DNA of 64,000 nt from Ruminococcaceae bacterium D5 (GCA_900113995.1 FORK01000017.1:1-64000), one strand, 5' to 3'. Counted from the stretch's first letter, positions 8,284-17,174 are shown. Notes: a model not told the origin generated them from the letters alone. Numbers and translations are program-made.

Positions 8284-9723
8284 ATGCAGCAAAAACCTTC
8301 CTTTCCGGACAACCTGACCGGAAACTATGCACAGGACCTCGATATCCTTGACCGGGCGCTGCGGGTCAGGGAGAGTTTTGATATCGTGGGGCGCGACCTC
8401 GTTTTTGCCGGGCGGCAGGCAAAGCTCTACCTGATCGACGGCTTTGCAAAAGATGCTATCATGCTCAAAATCATCACAACTCTCACTGCGATTCAGGAGG
8501 GGGATCTTGAGAAATTTCCCGATACCAAGTCCTTTTCTGACCGATATATCCCCTACCTTGAGGTCAGTCTCGAGACAAAAGTGAGCACTGTTGTCGATCA
8601 GGTGCTGTCCGGCCCGCTGGCACTGATTGTGCAGGGCTATCCGGAAGCCATCATGATTGACGCGAGGACCTATCCCACCCGCTCCCTGCAGGAGCCGGAC
8701 AGCGACCGGGTGCTGCGCGGCGCCCGGGACAGCTTTGCTGAAACGCTGGTCATCAATACCGCCCTGATCCGCCGCCATATTCGTGATTCCCGCCTGACCA
8801 TGCAGTATCACTCCGTGGGAAGCGTCTCCAAGACCGACGTGGTGCTCGCCTATCTTGAGGGGCGCGCCGACCCCGAAACCGTGCAGGGACTGGCAGAAAA
8901 GATTGACGCTCTCGACGTTAAAACGCTTTCTATGGGGCAGGAAAGCCTTTCCGAATGTCTGATTCCCAAGCGATGGTACAACCCGTTCCCTCGGGTGCGC
9001 TACACAGAGCGCCCTGACACAGCGGCCGCTACCATCTGTGAAGGCGGAATTGTCCTGATCGTAGACGGAACTCCTTCGATCATGCTTCTGCCCAGCTCCT
9101 TCTTCGATTTCTTTCAGGATACCAATGACTACTATTTCCCTCCCCTTGTCGGAAGCTATCTGCGGCTGACCCGCTATCTGATTTACTTGCTGACGCTGTT
9201 TTTGATTCCGGTCTGGTTTCTGCTGGTCAAAAACCCTCAGTTCATCCCGCCCTGGCTGTCCTTTATTCAGGTTGAAAATCCCAACGATGTACCGATCTTT
9301 TTCCAGCTTCTGGTCGTGGAGTTGGTCATCGACTGTCTCAAGCAGGCATCTCTCAACACCCCGGCTGCGCTCGGCGGTTCCTTTTCGGTGGTTTCGGCGC
9401 TGATTCTCGGAGAATTTGCCGTAACCGCACGATGGTTTGTCCCGGAGGTTCTGCTCTATATGGCCTTTGTCGCGGTGGCAAACTTTGCACAACCGAGCTT
9501 TGAACTCGGATATGCGTTTAAGCTCTGCCGGGTCGCCTTAATTATTCTGGTTCAGCTTTTCAACCTGTGGGGTTTTGTGGCGGGAGTCATTCTGATTGCG
9601 GTTCTGATTGCCACGACCCCGACCGTCCTCGGAAAGAACTACCTTTATCCCATGATCCCCTTCGACGGCTCGAGGATGCTGCGGCTCTTCATCCGGCGCA
9701 GCATGCACGACGACAATACCTGA
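8284..9723 (+). CDS. spoVAF: Spore germination protein, SpoVAF/GerA-A family
   Basis: A 479-residue GerA-type membrane protein: a soluble N-terminal half (about 1-280) then four to five membrane helices. The segments RGARDSFAETLVINTALIRR and PRVRYTERPDTAA fit SpoVAF better than nutrient receptor A subunits. SpoVAF is associated with the SpoVA channel that moves dipicolinic acid in the spore inner membrane. Here it stands alone, with no spoVA genes or gerB/gerC partners within the window. GGAGG lies 6 nt before the ATG and a strong terminator follows. A general GerA-A assignment is the alternative. Confidence 0.85.
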   Translation: MQQKPSFPDNLTGNYAQDLDILDRALRVRESFDIVGRDLVFAGRQAKLYLIDGFAKDAIMLKIITTLTAIQEGDLEKFPDTKSFSDRYIPYLEVSLETKVSTVVDQVLSGPLALIVQGYPEAIMIDARTYPTRSLQEPDSDRVLRGARDSFAETLVINTALIRRHIRDSRLTMQYHSVGSVSKTDVVLAYLEGRADPETVQGLAEKIDALDVKTLSMGQESLSECLIPKRWYNPFPRVRYTERPDTAAATICEGGIVLIVDGTPSIMLLPSSFFDFFQDTNDYYFPPLVGSYLRLTRYLIYLLTLFLIPVWFLLVKNPQFIPPWLSFIQVENPNDVPIFFQLLVVELVIDCLKQASLNTPAALGGSFSVVSALILGEFAVTARWFVPEVLLYMAFVAVANFAQPSFELGYAFKLCRVALIILVQLFNLWGFVAGVILIAVLIATTPTVLGKNYLYPMIPFDGSRMLRLFIRRSMHDDNT

Positions 9724-9771
9724 GCATGGAAAAACGGCTTTCCCATATGAAGGGAGGCCGTTTTTCCATGC
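9724..9771. terminator. Bidirectional terminator between spoVAF and the ABC operon
   Basis: A 15-bp perfect stem, GCATGGAAAAACGGC (9724-9738) with its complement (9757-9771). The two flanking genes converge on it. Confidence 0.8.
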
Positions 9772-9773
9772 GG

Positions 9774-10400
9774 CTACAGGTCCTTTGCCTCAAAGAAGCG
9801 GCAGGAGAGAGAATAAGAAATCACCAGCATGACAGCCAGAACAGCCGGAACAGACCAGAGTACTGCTCTGATTCGATCTTCGGGAATATGGATACCGGGC
9901 GAAATCTGCGCCATTAGAAAGATTCCTCCCATGATCCCGGCCGCCAGTATCATCATCACCAGCCTTCCTTTTTCCACCCCGAAGCGGTAGAGCACCGGCA
10001 ACAGGATGATCACGATCAGAAAGCCCGATGCACCGGCCCCTAGGGCGTTCGGAAGGATCTCCGCAAGGGTTCCTCCCCGGCCTCCCAGAACAAAGAGCAG
10101 ATGGGCCAAAAGCGTCACCAAAATCCCGGCTGCGGAGAGCAGAAGCGCCAGCAGATATTTCGACCGCACCATCTCTCGGCGGCTGACCGGCAAACTTGCA
10201 CCGTAGAGATTCCATCCGCAGGTCTGGTCATAGGCATAGGAGGTAACGGTCATGACGATGCAAAGCACCCCCACAAACGCCGCGAAAAAGCTGCTGGTGC
10301 GGCTCACAAAGCCAAGCACGATATAGAAAACGAACATCACCGCCAAGGTGCGCAAATAGCTGCGCATGGTATAAAGATCCTTCAGGAGCAGCCCCTTCAC
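9774..10400 (-). CDS. ABC-2 type membrane permease
   Basis: A 208-residue integral membrane protein with about six hydrophobic segments and no enzyme motif. The GTG at 10400 overlaps the stop of the ATPase gene (GTGA), which fixes the start better than the longer upstream frame. It should form the membrane channel of the exporter whose ATPase is encoded just upstream. Substrate unknown; YtrA-regulated exporters often respond to cell-wall-active compounds. Confidence 0.8.
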   Translation of the reverse strand: MKGLLLKDLYTMRSYLRTLAVMFVFYIVLGFVSRTSSFFAAFVGVLCIVMTVTSYAYDQTCGWNLYGASLPVSRREMVRSKYLLALLLSAAGILVTLLAHLLFVLGGRGGTLAEILPNALGAGASGFLIVIILLPVLYRFGVEKGRLVMMILAAGIMGGIFLMAQISPGIHIPEDRIRAVLWSVPAVLAVMLVISYSLSCRFFEAKDL

Positions 10401-11257
10401 CGTTCTTCCCCCTTTGCATAAAACAACATAATTTCCTCGAGCGTTGCGCGGTCGAGCGCCCAGTCGGGGTGGCGATTCCGAATTGACTCGCGGCAGTCCA
10501 CCAAAGCGTCGCATCCGAATTGATGGCGGCGCACCCGCAGCAGGAACTCCGGTTCCAGCAGGGCAAGGTCGCCCTCTCCGCAGTGCAGGACACCCAGACG
10601 TTCCAGAAGCGCATCCTTTTCCTGATAGAAGACCATCCGGCCTTCGTGCAGATAGCCGATCGTATCACAGATCCGTTCCAGATCGGAGATGATGTGGGAA
10701 GACACCAGCACCGAACGGCTTTCATCCTGAATGAACTCGAGCAGCAGATCCAGCAGCTCGCTGCGCGCCACCGGATCGAGTCCGCCGGTGGCCTCATCCA
10801 GGATCAGAAGACGTGGATGGTGCGCCAGAGCGCAGGCCAGAGAAAGCTTCATCTTCATTCCCCTGGAGAGAGTCTTGATCTCTGCCCGCCCGGGAAGAGA
10901 AAACCGATCAAGCAGCACTTTGTAGGAGGCTGAATCCCAGCTCCGATAGACCTGTGAAAAAATCCTGCCGAGGTCCGCCGGACGCAGGAGGTCGGAAAAA
11001 TGGCATTCGTCAAAAACGACGCCGATCTCCTCCTTGATCTCCCGCTCACAGGTAATGTTGTCCTTTCCAAAAACCAGCACCTCTCCCTCATCACGGCGGA
11101 TCAGATTCAAAATCAGCTTGAGGGTCGTCGTCTTTCCCGCGCCGTTATCCCCCATCAGTCCCATGATGCTGCCATAAGGAAGCGAAAAATCAATATGGTC
11201 CAAAGTGAAGCGATCGTAACGCCTGGTCAGGCCGCGCACCGTAAGAAGCTCCTGCAT
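10397..11257 (-). CDS. ABC transporter ATP-binding protein
   Basis: A 286-residue ATPase with Walker A GDNGAGKTTT, signature LSRGMKMKLSLA and Walker B LLILDEATGGLDP, followed by the H-loop (SSHIISDLE). The C-terminal 70 residues resemble those of exporters for antibiotics or peptides. The second ATG (11257) is favoured because GGGAGG lies 7 nt before it; the first ATG is too close. It is coupled to the GntR gene upstream and the permease downstream. Confidence 0.9.
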   Translation of the reverse strand: MQELLTVRGLTRRYDRFTLDHIDFSLPYGSIMGLMGDNGAGKTTTLKLILNLIRRDEGEVLVFGKDNITCEREIKEEIGVVFDECHFSDLLRPADLGRIFSQVYRSWDSASYKVLLDRFSLPGRAEIKTLSRGMKMKLSLACALAHHPRLLILDEATGGLDPVARSELLDLLLEFIQDESRSVLVSSHIISDLERICDTIGYLHEGRMVFYQEKDALLERLGVLHCGEGDLALLEPEFLLRVRRHQFGCDALVDCRESIRNRHPDWALDRATLEEIMLFYAKGEER

Positions 11258-11259
11258 AA

Positions 11260-11634
11260 TCATTCCTCCCGATATAAAAGTTCCAGCATCTTCTGCAGCT
11301 CGCTGCAGTCCACCGCGCTCTGCTTCGCAAGTTCTACCGCCGCTCCCAGACGCTCCTCGATTTGGGTCAGGGCATGTTCCCGAAGCAATTCCAGATTCCT
11401 GCCCGCGACAAAGCTTCCCTTTCCGGCCACCGTCTCAATGAACCCATCGCGCTCCAGATCTTCATAGGCACGCTTGGTGGTGATGACGCTGATCCTCAGC
11501 TCTTTTGCCAGCAGGCGGATCGACGGCAGGGCGTCGCCGGGGGCCAGCGCACCCGACGCAATCTGACTCTTGATCTGGATTGTAATCTGTTCGTAAATTG
11601 GCTTGCCGCTTGAGTTACTGATGCTGATGGTCAA
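11260..11634 (-). CDS. GntR-family regulator, YtrA subfamily
   Basis: Winged-helix repressor of about 124 residues. The N-terminal GntR domain has PIYEQI, the helix-turn-helix region LRISVITTKRAYEDLERDGFI and the GKGSFV wing; the short helical C-terminus, without a ligand domain, is typical of YtrA. A TTG at 11634 has GGGAGG 7 nt upstream; the ATG at 11649 lacks a site. It lies first in an operon with the ABC ATPase and permease, and a 19-bp palindrome sits just upstream, so autorepression relieved by an inducer is expected. Confidence 0.88.
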   Translation of the reverse strand: MTISISNSSGKPIYEQITIQIKSQIASGALAPGDALPSIRLLAKELRISVITTKRAYEDLERDGFIETVAGKGSFVAGRNLELLREHALTQIEERLGAAVELAKQSAVDCSELQKMLELLYREE

Positions 11635-11651
11635 GCCGCCGCCTCCCATCT

Positions 11652-11670
11652 GTATATATTTTATATATAC
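11652..11670 (-). promoter_or_regulatory. Palindromic operator of the GntR/ABC operon
   Basis: GTATATAT and ATATATAC arms separated by 3 nt form a perfect inverted repeat immediately upstream of the GntR start. Its position in the promoter region and its form suit autoregulation by a YtrA-type dimer. Confidence 0.7.
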
Positions 11671-11737
11671 AATATAATCTCAAATTACAGCCTTGTCAAG
11701 ATCATTCGTAAATTTTTCGAGACGGTGCATCGAAAAA

Positions 11738-11766
11738 TTGAAAGAACCGCACAGTTATGTTATGAT
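11738..11766 (+). promoter_or_regulatory. Promoter of the Smr / DUF3810 genes
   Basis: TTGAAA (11738-11743), 17 nt, TATGAT (11761-11766). It lies 33 bp before the chosen ATG, which argues against the longer frame starting at 11725. Confidence 0.7.
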
Positions 11767-11799
11767 AACTCTATCGATTTTCAAGGAGAGACAGTCCAT

Positions 11800-12141
11800 A
11801 TGGCAATTTCCATCATCAATCTGGAGGCCGGGATGCCCACCGTCGAACTGGCGCGTTCCCGACTCAATCAGGGCTTGCAATCGGCGCGAATGCGCGGTGA
11901 AAAGGCGGTCAAGATCATTCATGGCTACGGTTCGACCGGACGAGGGGGGAAAATCAAGGCGGATACCCTCGCGGTGCTGGCGCAGAAGCAGAAAGCCGGG
12001 CTCATCCGGGATTTTGTGTGCGGCGAGGAGTTCTCCCCTTTCTATGAAAATTCCCGGCGCATCACCGCGTATCTGCCATCTCTCACCCGAGATTCGGATT
12101 ATTCCCGGGGAAATGACGGCATCACCATCGTGGTATTTTAA
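11800..12141 (+). CDS. Small stand-alone Smr-domain protein
   Basis: A 113-residue protein. KIIHGYGSTGRGGKI matches the H-G-x-G loop of Smr domains, found at the C-terminus of MutS2 and as free-standing nucleases or RNA-binding proteins. The start is placed after AAGGAG and downstream of a clear promoter. A DUF3810 gene follows by 18 bp in the same direction. A MutS2 with its own Smr domain is encoded 2 kb away, so two Smr proteins occur close together. Confidence 0.75.
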   Translation: MAISIINLEAGMPTVELARSRLNQGLQSARMRGEKAVKIIHGYGSTGRGGKIKADTLAVLAQKQKAGLIRDFVCGEEFSPFYENSRRITAYLPSLTRDSDYSRGNDGITIVVF

Positions 12142-12159
12142 AAGAAAGGAACCCCAACG

Positions 12160-13308
12160 ATGGGACAAAGATCAGTCTTTCTTGCCCCCCGCCGCCGGAA
12201 ACTCGGCGGGATTTTGAAGCCCTTCGGATGGTGCCTGCTGCCCTGCTTTCTGGGCCTTGGAATCATCTGGCTCTCGAGGGCGGCGCCGCCCCAGACGGTG
12301 GATGAGGTTTATTCCCAGCATCTTTTCCGCTGGATCTCCGCCGTATTTGGGCTGCTGGGGCGCGCGGCGGGCCCCTTTTCTGCGGCCGGGCTGATTCTGG
12401 CCCTGCTGGCTCTGGGGCTTGCCGCGGCGTTGGCCTCCCTGCCCATCCTCCTGTGGAAAAGGCCGCGGCAACGGAGAAAAACCGCCGCATATTATCTCTG
12501 CGGCGCGGTGCTCCTCCCTTCCCTGATTCTGCTTCTGTTCGCCGTCACCTGTGCCCCCAATTACAGCCGCCCCACCTTTGCGGAGCAGTCAGGTCTTGAA
12601 ATCCGCCCGTCAAGCGTCGATGAGCTTACAGAACTCTGTCTTTCTCTACTGCAGCGCACCAACGATGCGCGGGATGCGCTGGGAGAACAGAATACAACCG
12701 GAATGTCCTTTTCAGAAACCTCAAAGCGGGTTCAATCTGCCTTTCACACCCTTTCCTCCGAGTATCCCTTTTTAGGACAGCCTCCTATCGCGGCAAAGCC
12801 GATGATTTTTTCCGAAATTCTCTCAAGCTTCAATCTCACCGGCTTTTATTTTCCCTACACCGCTGAGGCAAACGTCAATGTACATATGCCGGATACGGAG
12901 CTCCCCTTCACCATCGGGCATGAGCTTGCTCACACCTGCGGCTTTATGCGGGAGGACGAGGCAAATTTCATCGGTTATCTTGCCTGCCTGAGATCCGATG
13001 AGCCTTATATTCGCTACAGCGGCCTTTACTGTGCGCTTTCCTACAGCATGAATGCTCTCTATTCCGTCAGCCCTGAGCGTTATTTCGCAATCCGCAAGCA
13101 TTATCATGAGCGGCTGAAGGCTGACGCCGCCGCCCTTTCGGCTTATTGGCAGCCCTACTTTCACACCCCGGCCGCCAAGCTTTCCGATGCGGTCAACGAT
13201 ACCTATCTCAAGGCAAACAACCTGACCGACGGCGTGCACAGCTACGGCCGGATGGTCGATCTGCTTTTGGCTGAGGCGCGGGCGGAAATTTCCGATACGG
13301 CTCCCTAA
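12160..13308 (+). CDS. DUF3810 membrane-anchored metallopeptidase-like protein
   Basis: A 382-residue protein with about three N-terminal membrane helices (near 20-40, 55-90, 105-130) and a C-terminal soluble domain. The domain has GHELAHTCGF followed by EDEANFIGYLAC, i.e. an HExxH zinc site with a downstream Glu, which looks like an active zincin. The family is DUF3810; its function is not established. AAAGGA precedes the ATG. It probably shares the promoter of the Smr gene. Confidence 0.82.
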   Translation: MGQRSVFLAPRRRKLGGILKPFGWCLLPCFLGLGIIWLSRAAPPQTVDEVYSQHLFRWISAVFGLLGRAAGPFSAAGLILALLALGLAAALASLPILLWKRPRQRRKTAAYYLCGAVLLPSLILLLFAVTCAPNYSRPTFAEQSGLEIRPSSVDELTELCLSLLQRTNDARDALGEQNTTGMSFSETSKRVQSAFHTLSSEYPFLGQPPIAAKPMIFSEILSSFNLTGFYFPYTAEANVNVHMPDTELPFTIGHELAHTCGFMREDEANFIGYLACLRSDEPYIRYSGLYCALSYSMNALYSVSPERYFAIRKHYHERLKADAAALSAYWQPYFHTPAAKLSDAVNDTYLKANNLTDGVHSYGRMVDLLLAEARAEISDTAP

Positions 13309-13329
13309 AAATATTGCCGCACAGATCAT

Positions 13330-13535
13330 AGCCACCGGCTTAGCCGGTGGCTGGAAAGGGACTAACAGCGCCCCACCCGCTGGAAAGCACTCAGAACAAG
13401 CGCGTTTTTATTTCGCTTGCATCAGCCCGTCCCAGGTCCATGATAAAACTGTTGGCCGGAACAGGCACTGACAGTGCCTGCTGCCGGAAAGCAGTCAGAA
13501 CACACTGGATTTTATTCCGCAATCTGTCCCAAGCC
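13330..13535 (-). repeat. Dispersed intergenic repeat, copy C (reverse, diverged)
   Basis: The 460-bp gap 13309-13770 has no gene. It opens with a perfect hairpin (GCCACCGGC, TTA loop, GCCGGTGGC; 13330-13352), the same end structure as the repeats near 17.5, 32.0 and 45.5 kb. Read on the minus strand it contains GATGCAAG and GAAATAAA as in those copies. The core is duplicated: 13380-13435 and 13484-13532 share GGAAAGCA, TCAGAACA, TTTTATT and GTCCCA in order. A further 11-bp stem lies at 13601-13631. Confidence 0.6.
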
Positions 13536-13722
13536 TGTAAACATACGATTGCCTCTCCGTCCTCTCCCTGCCCACTCGCATGCTTGCCCGATGAGCGGCC
13601 CGCTCGGGCGGAGGGCGGCACCGCCCGAGCGTTGTCAGCCTGCCGGCCTCGTCCGGCGCTTGAAACGAAGACTTCTTTACGGGATGCCTCTGCCGGCAGA
13701 AGAGATGGCTTTCCTGCTCAAA

Positions 13723-13760
13723 AAGCCCCCTGATGCAGTTTTTACCGCATCAGGGGGCTT
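13723..13760 (-). terminator. mutS2 terminator
   Basis: A 14-bp stem, AAGCCCCCTGATGC (13723-13736) with GCATCAGGGGGCTT (13747-13760), followed on the minus strand by TTTTT. Confidence 0.85.
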
Positions 13761-13770
13761 TACCGTTTTA

Positions 13771-16167
13771 TTACTTCAGTTCTGCAATGGTGACGCCATC
13801 TTCCCCCTCGCCGTAACGGCCGAGGCGGAAAGAGGCCACATCCCGATGAGAACGCAGACGGTTGGCAACGGCAGTGCGGAGCACACCAGTTCCCTTGCCA
13901 TGAATGATACAGACCGATTTTAAACCGGAAAGCACCGCGCGATCGATAAACTGATCGAGCTCCATCACCGCCTGCTCCGAATCAAGGCCCCGCAGATCCA
14001 GCTCATTTTTAACATCCCGCGAGCCGCGTGAAACCACGCCGCTGCGGCTGGATCTGCCCGCTGCAGCTCCCTGCCGCTTTTTCTGCTCCTTTTTGGCGGG
14101 CCCCAGCCGGACGTCGGAGAGCGGAACCGAAGTTTTGATCAGGCCCGCCTGGACCAGCACCGACTGCCCCTCCGGCTTTTTAAGCACCATCCCCTCCTTG
14201 TTGAGAGTGGTGACAAAGACGATATCGCCCTTTTCCAGCGGGCGCGGCAGACGGTATTCATCCTGTGCCCTGCTGACGGAAACCGGATCGGAAAGCTTCT
14301 CCAGTTCCCTCATCGCGCCGCGGTAATTGAGCTTCGAACGCCCCAGAAGTTCGGAAAAATTCTCTTTATCCTTTGCTTTTTTGATCTCATCGAGTTCTTC
14401 AAAGAGGATTTCCGCCTGAAGACAGGTCTCCTCGATGATTTGACGCGCCTGGGTTCTGGCGCGTTCCAGTTCCTTTTCCGTGCTCTTCTCCAAACGCTTT
14501 GCTGTCTCCGCCGCTTCTTCACGGCTGCGCTCGGCTTCCTCCCGGAGACGCTTGGCTGTTTCCCGCTCGGCCTCAAGCTGCTGGCGGGTAGCCTCCAGCT
14601 CCGAGACAACATCCTCAAAGCGGGTGTTCTCGGTGGAAACAAACTCCTTTGCGCGCTCGATAATCTCCCCATCCAAACCCAGCCGCTCGCTGATCAGAAA
14701 CGCATTCGAACGCCCGGGAATTCCAGTCAACAGGCGATAGGTCGGCGAAAGGGTGTTGACGTCAAACTCACAGCTTGCGTTTTCTACCCGTTTTGTTTCA
14801 AGGGCATACATCTTAATCTCGGGATAATGAGTGGTGGCGGCGATTTTGGCCCCTTTGTTTTTGAGCGTCTCCAGAATTGAAACCGCCAGCGCCGCGCCCT
14901 CGACCGGGTCTGTACCCGCGCCGAGCTCATCAAGCAGCACAAGGGAACGTTCATCAGCCTGCCCAACGATCGAGATGATATTGACCATATGGGAAGAAAA
15001 GGTCGAAAGACTTTGCTCAATCGACTGCTCGTCTCCGATGTCGGCGAGCACCTGACTATAAACCGAGACAGTGCTCCCCGAAGAGGCAGGTATCAGCAGG
15101 CCGCACATCGCCATCAGGGTCAAAAGTCCCAATGTCTTGATCGCTACCGTTTTGCCGCCGGTGTTCGGTCCGGTGATGACCAGCGTATCGTAATCCTTCC
15201 CCACTGCGATGTCGATCGGCACTGCCTTTTCATAAGGAATCAGCGGATGCCTTGCCCGGCGGAGCTCCGTTACTCCGTCATCGGTCAGGGTCGGGATATT
15301 GGCACGCATCCGGTCAGCAAGGCGGGATTTGGCAAAGCAGAGGTCCAACTCCACCATAGCGCCATAGCCTGCGTCAATCTGTTCGGAAAAGGCTCCAACC
15401 AGGGCAGAAAGCTCCGCGATAATCCGTTCTACCTCCAGCTGCTCTTTATTTTCGAGCACCCGGATTTCGTTATTCAGTTCGACCACTCCCATCGGCTCAA
15501 TAAAGAAGGTCGCCCCTGAAGAAGAGGTGTCGTGCACAAGGCCTTTCACCTCTCCCTTATATTCCGATTTGACCGGGATAACAAACCGGCCGTCCCGCAT
15601 GGTGACAATCGGTTCCTGAAGGTACTTCTGGTAGGTGCTGGAACGAATCATTCCGTCGAGCTGGCTGCGCACCCGCAACTGCGCCTGCCGGATTTTTCTC
15701 CGCAGGTCTGAAAGGGTCGCGGAAGCATTGTCATCCAGTTCATCCTCTGAGACAATAGCGGAATTCAGGCGGTTTTCCAGCGAACGTTCAAGAAACAGGC
15801 ATTCAAACAGCCCGTCGAGAACGCTCTGCTCCTCCGCGAACTGTTTGCGCCAGCTGTCCAGCGAGCGCATGGAGCGCAGTACCAGCGAAATATCGAGCAG
15901 CTCCCGCAGAGAAAGGCTGCTGCCCAGTTGAGCACGCTTGAGCGCTCCTGCGCAGTTAACCACCCGGTAGAGAGCAGGATAACCGTAACGGGTGGAAAAC
16001 GTGTTGGCATCAACTGTAAAGTTAAGCTGCCTTACGGCTTGTCCAAGGCTCCCGGCAGGTGTCACATTCAGGGCCAGCTGTTTGCTGTCTTCACAGCCGG
16101 TGCATTCGGCCAGCAAATGAAGAACCTGTGTCAATTCCAGAGTATCAAGATGCTTTTGTGAAATCAT
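13771..16167 (-). CDS. mutS2: Endonuclease MutS2
   Basis: A 798-residue MutS2. It has the MutS core without the mismatch-recognition domain, Walker A GPNTGGKTVAIKTLG, Walker B LVLLDELGAGTDP, a long coiled coil (about 510-620) rich in Glu/Arg, and a C-terminal Smr nuclease domain (ELDLRG... and IIHGKGTGVLR). The family suppresses homologous recombination or rescues collided ribosomes. The ATG at 16167 follows GGAGG by 7 nt; the frame extends 64 codons further upstream without signals. It sits 61 bp after recO in the same operon. Confidence 0.95.
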   Translation of the reverse strand: MISQKHLDTLELTQVLHLLAECTGCEDSKQLALNVTPAGSLGQAVRQLNFTVDANTFSTRYGYPALYRVVNCAGALKRAQLGSSLSLRELLDISLVLRSMRSLDSWRKQFAEEQSVLDGLFECLFLERSLENRLNSAIVSEDELDDNASATLSDLRRKIRQAQLRVRSQLDGMIRSSTYQKYLQEPIVTMRDGRFVIPVKSEYKGEVKGLVHDTSSSGATFFIEPMGVVELNNEIRVLENKEQLEVERIIAELSALVGAFSEQIDAGYGAMVELDLCFAKSRLADRMRANIPTLTDDGVTELRRARHPLIPYEKAVPIDIAVGKDYDTLVITGPNTGGKTVAIKTLGLLTLMAMCGLLIPASSGSTVSVYSQVLADIGDEQSIEQSLSTFSSHMVNIISIVGQADERSLVLLDELGAGTDPVEGAALAVSILETLKNKGAKIAATTHYPEIKMYALETKRVENASCEFDVNTLSPTYRLLTGIPGRSNAFLISERLGLDGEIIERAKEFVSTENTRFEDVVSELEATRQQLEAERETAKRLREEAERSREEAAETAKRLEKSTEKELERARTQARQIIEETCLQAEILFEELDEIKKAKDKENFSELLGRSKLNYRGAMRELEKLSDPVSVSRAQDEYRLPRPLEKGDIVFVTTLNKEGMVLKKPEGQSVLVQAGLIKTSVPLSDVRLGPAKKEQKKRQGAAAGRSSRSGVVSRGSRDVKNELDLRGLDSEQAVMELDQFIDRAVLSGLKSVCIIHGKGTGVLRTAVANRLRSHRDVASFRLGRYGEGEDGVTIAELK

Positions 16168-16228
16168 GGCCGCCTCCGTCGGCGGAATTTCCGCCGGAAA
16201 ATGGAAGGCCGGCTTTGGACCGGCCCAC

Positions 16229-16972
16229 TTATAGCACCGAATAGAAAAAGTCCAGTGAACGCCAGGAACGCTGGAGATGATAACGCAGATATCCTTCCAC
16301 CACCTGCGAAAGCTCGGAAATCCCGTCTTCTGAAAGAGAGAAGGAGAAAATCTTCTCAAACGGACTGTAAAGGATATGCCGCATTGCCGCTAAAACACCG
16401 GGTGAAACCAATCCCCCGGAACCCGGAGATTCCTTCCCGCAGTCCTGACAGGTAATCGTTCCCGCCCCAGGTGAAAAATACATCGGGCGCTCTCCGTCAT
16501 ACTCCCCACAGCAGGTGCATCCGATCAGGTCCGGCATGAAGCCGGCCATCGCGAGCAGCCGCAGCTCAAAGGCTGCCTTGCTTTGCAGCAGGGGACGCTT
16601 ATGGGTTACCGCAAGGTGGAGGGTGTTGAGCAGCAGCCGCAGATATTCCTTTGCAGGTTCTTCGGGCGGCGCCAGCTCGCAGGCAAGCTCTGCTATGTAC
16701 GAGGCGAGCGCCAGCGCGGCCAAATCGCCCCGCAATGCAAAAAAGCTGTTCTCCACATCCGCTGCATCGACGGTGATATGGTCGCGGTAGCTGAAAAGGG
16801 TCAGACGGGAGTAACAGAAAAGCTCGGTGGACGAGGCCAGACGGCTGCGCGGCTTATTCGCACCGCGCGCCACCGCTTGAAGAACTCCCCTCTCATCTGT
16901 GAGCAGGGTCAGCAGGCGATCGTCCCCGGCCGATTTCATCCGGATCACGATTCCGCGTACAACAGTGTGCAT
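16229..16972 (-). CDS. recO: DNA repair protein RecO
   Basis: A 247-residue RecO: N-terminal OB fold beginning MHTVVRGIVIRMKS, helical middle, and a zinc-binding C-terminus with CTCCG and CQDCG. It loads RecA with RecF/RecR on SSB-coated gaps. AAGGAG lies 8 nt before the ATG. A yqzL-like frame overlaps the 5' end, the usual neighbour of recO in Firmicutes, and mutS2 follows. Confidence 0.95.
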   Translation of the reverse strand: MHTVVRGIVIRMKSAGDDRLLTLLTDERGVLQAVARGANKPRSRLASSTELFCYSRLTLFSYRDHITVDAADVENSFFALRGDLAALALASYIAELACELAPPEEPAKEYLRLLLNTLHLAVTHKRPLLQSKAAFELRLLAMAGFMPDLIGCTCCGEYDGERPMYFSPGAGTITCQDCGKESPGSGGLVSPGVLAAMRHILYSPFEKIFSFSLSEDGISELSQVVEGYLRYHLQRSWRSLDFFYSVL

Positions 16973-17087
16973 CGCCCACTCCTTCCCGGGTTTCCGGCAC
17001 TCCTCGGCTTTCGGCAAGATAGCGCAGATAATCATCCACCGCGCCGGTAGCGGTAAAGCGTTCCCATGCGTTGCTGGGTGCAGACAT
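16893..17087 (-). CDS. YqzL-like small protein overlapping recO
   Basis: A 64-residue frame whose first half, AWERFTATGAVDDYLRYLAE, resembles YqzL, the short protein that commonly precedes recO. GGAGG stands 8 nt before the ATG at 17087, and a consensus promoter lies about 90 bp upstream. The normal stop appears to be missing: the frame runs 80 bp into recO and its last 35 residues look non-native. YqzL has no established function. Confidence 0.55.
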   Translation of the reverse strand: MSAPSNAWERFTATGAVDDYLRYLAESRGVPETREGVGDAHCCTRNRDPDEIGRGRSPADPAHR

Positions 17088-17174
17088 CGTCATCGCCTCC
17101 ACACACAGTCTTCCCATACGGGCGCGTGTTATCAACGAGGAGTCCATCCTTTATCTGCCTGAAATGCTGATCTC

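Noticed and set aside
11725-11799. ATG at 11725 as start of the Smr gene
   Set aside because: It lies upstream of the -35 box of a good promoter and has no ribosome site; the ATG at 11800 follows AAGGAG.
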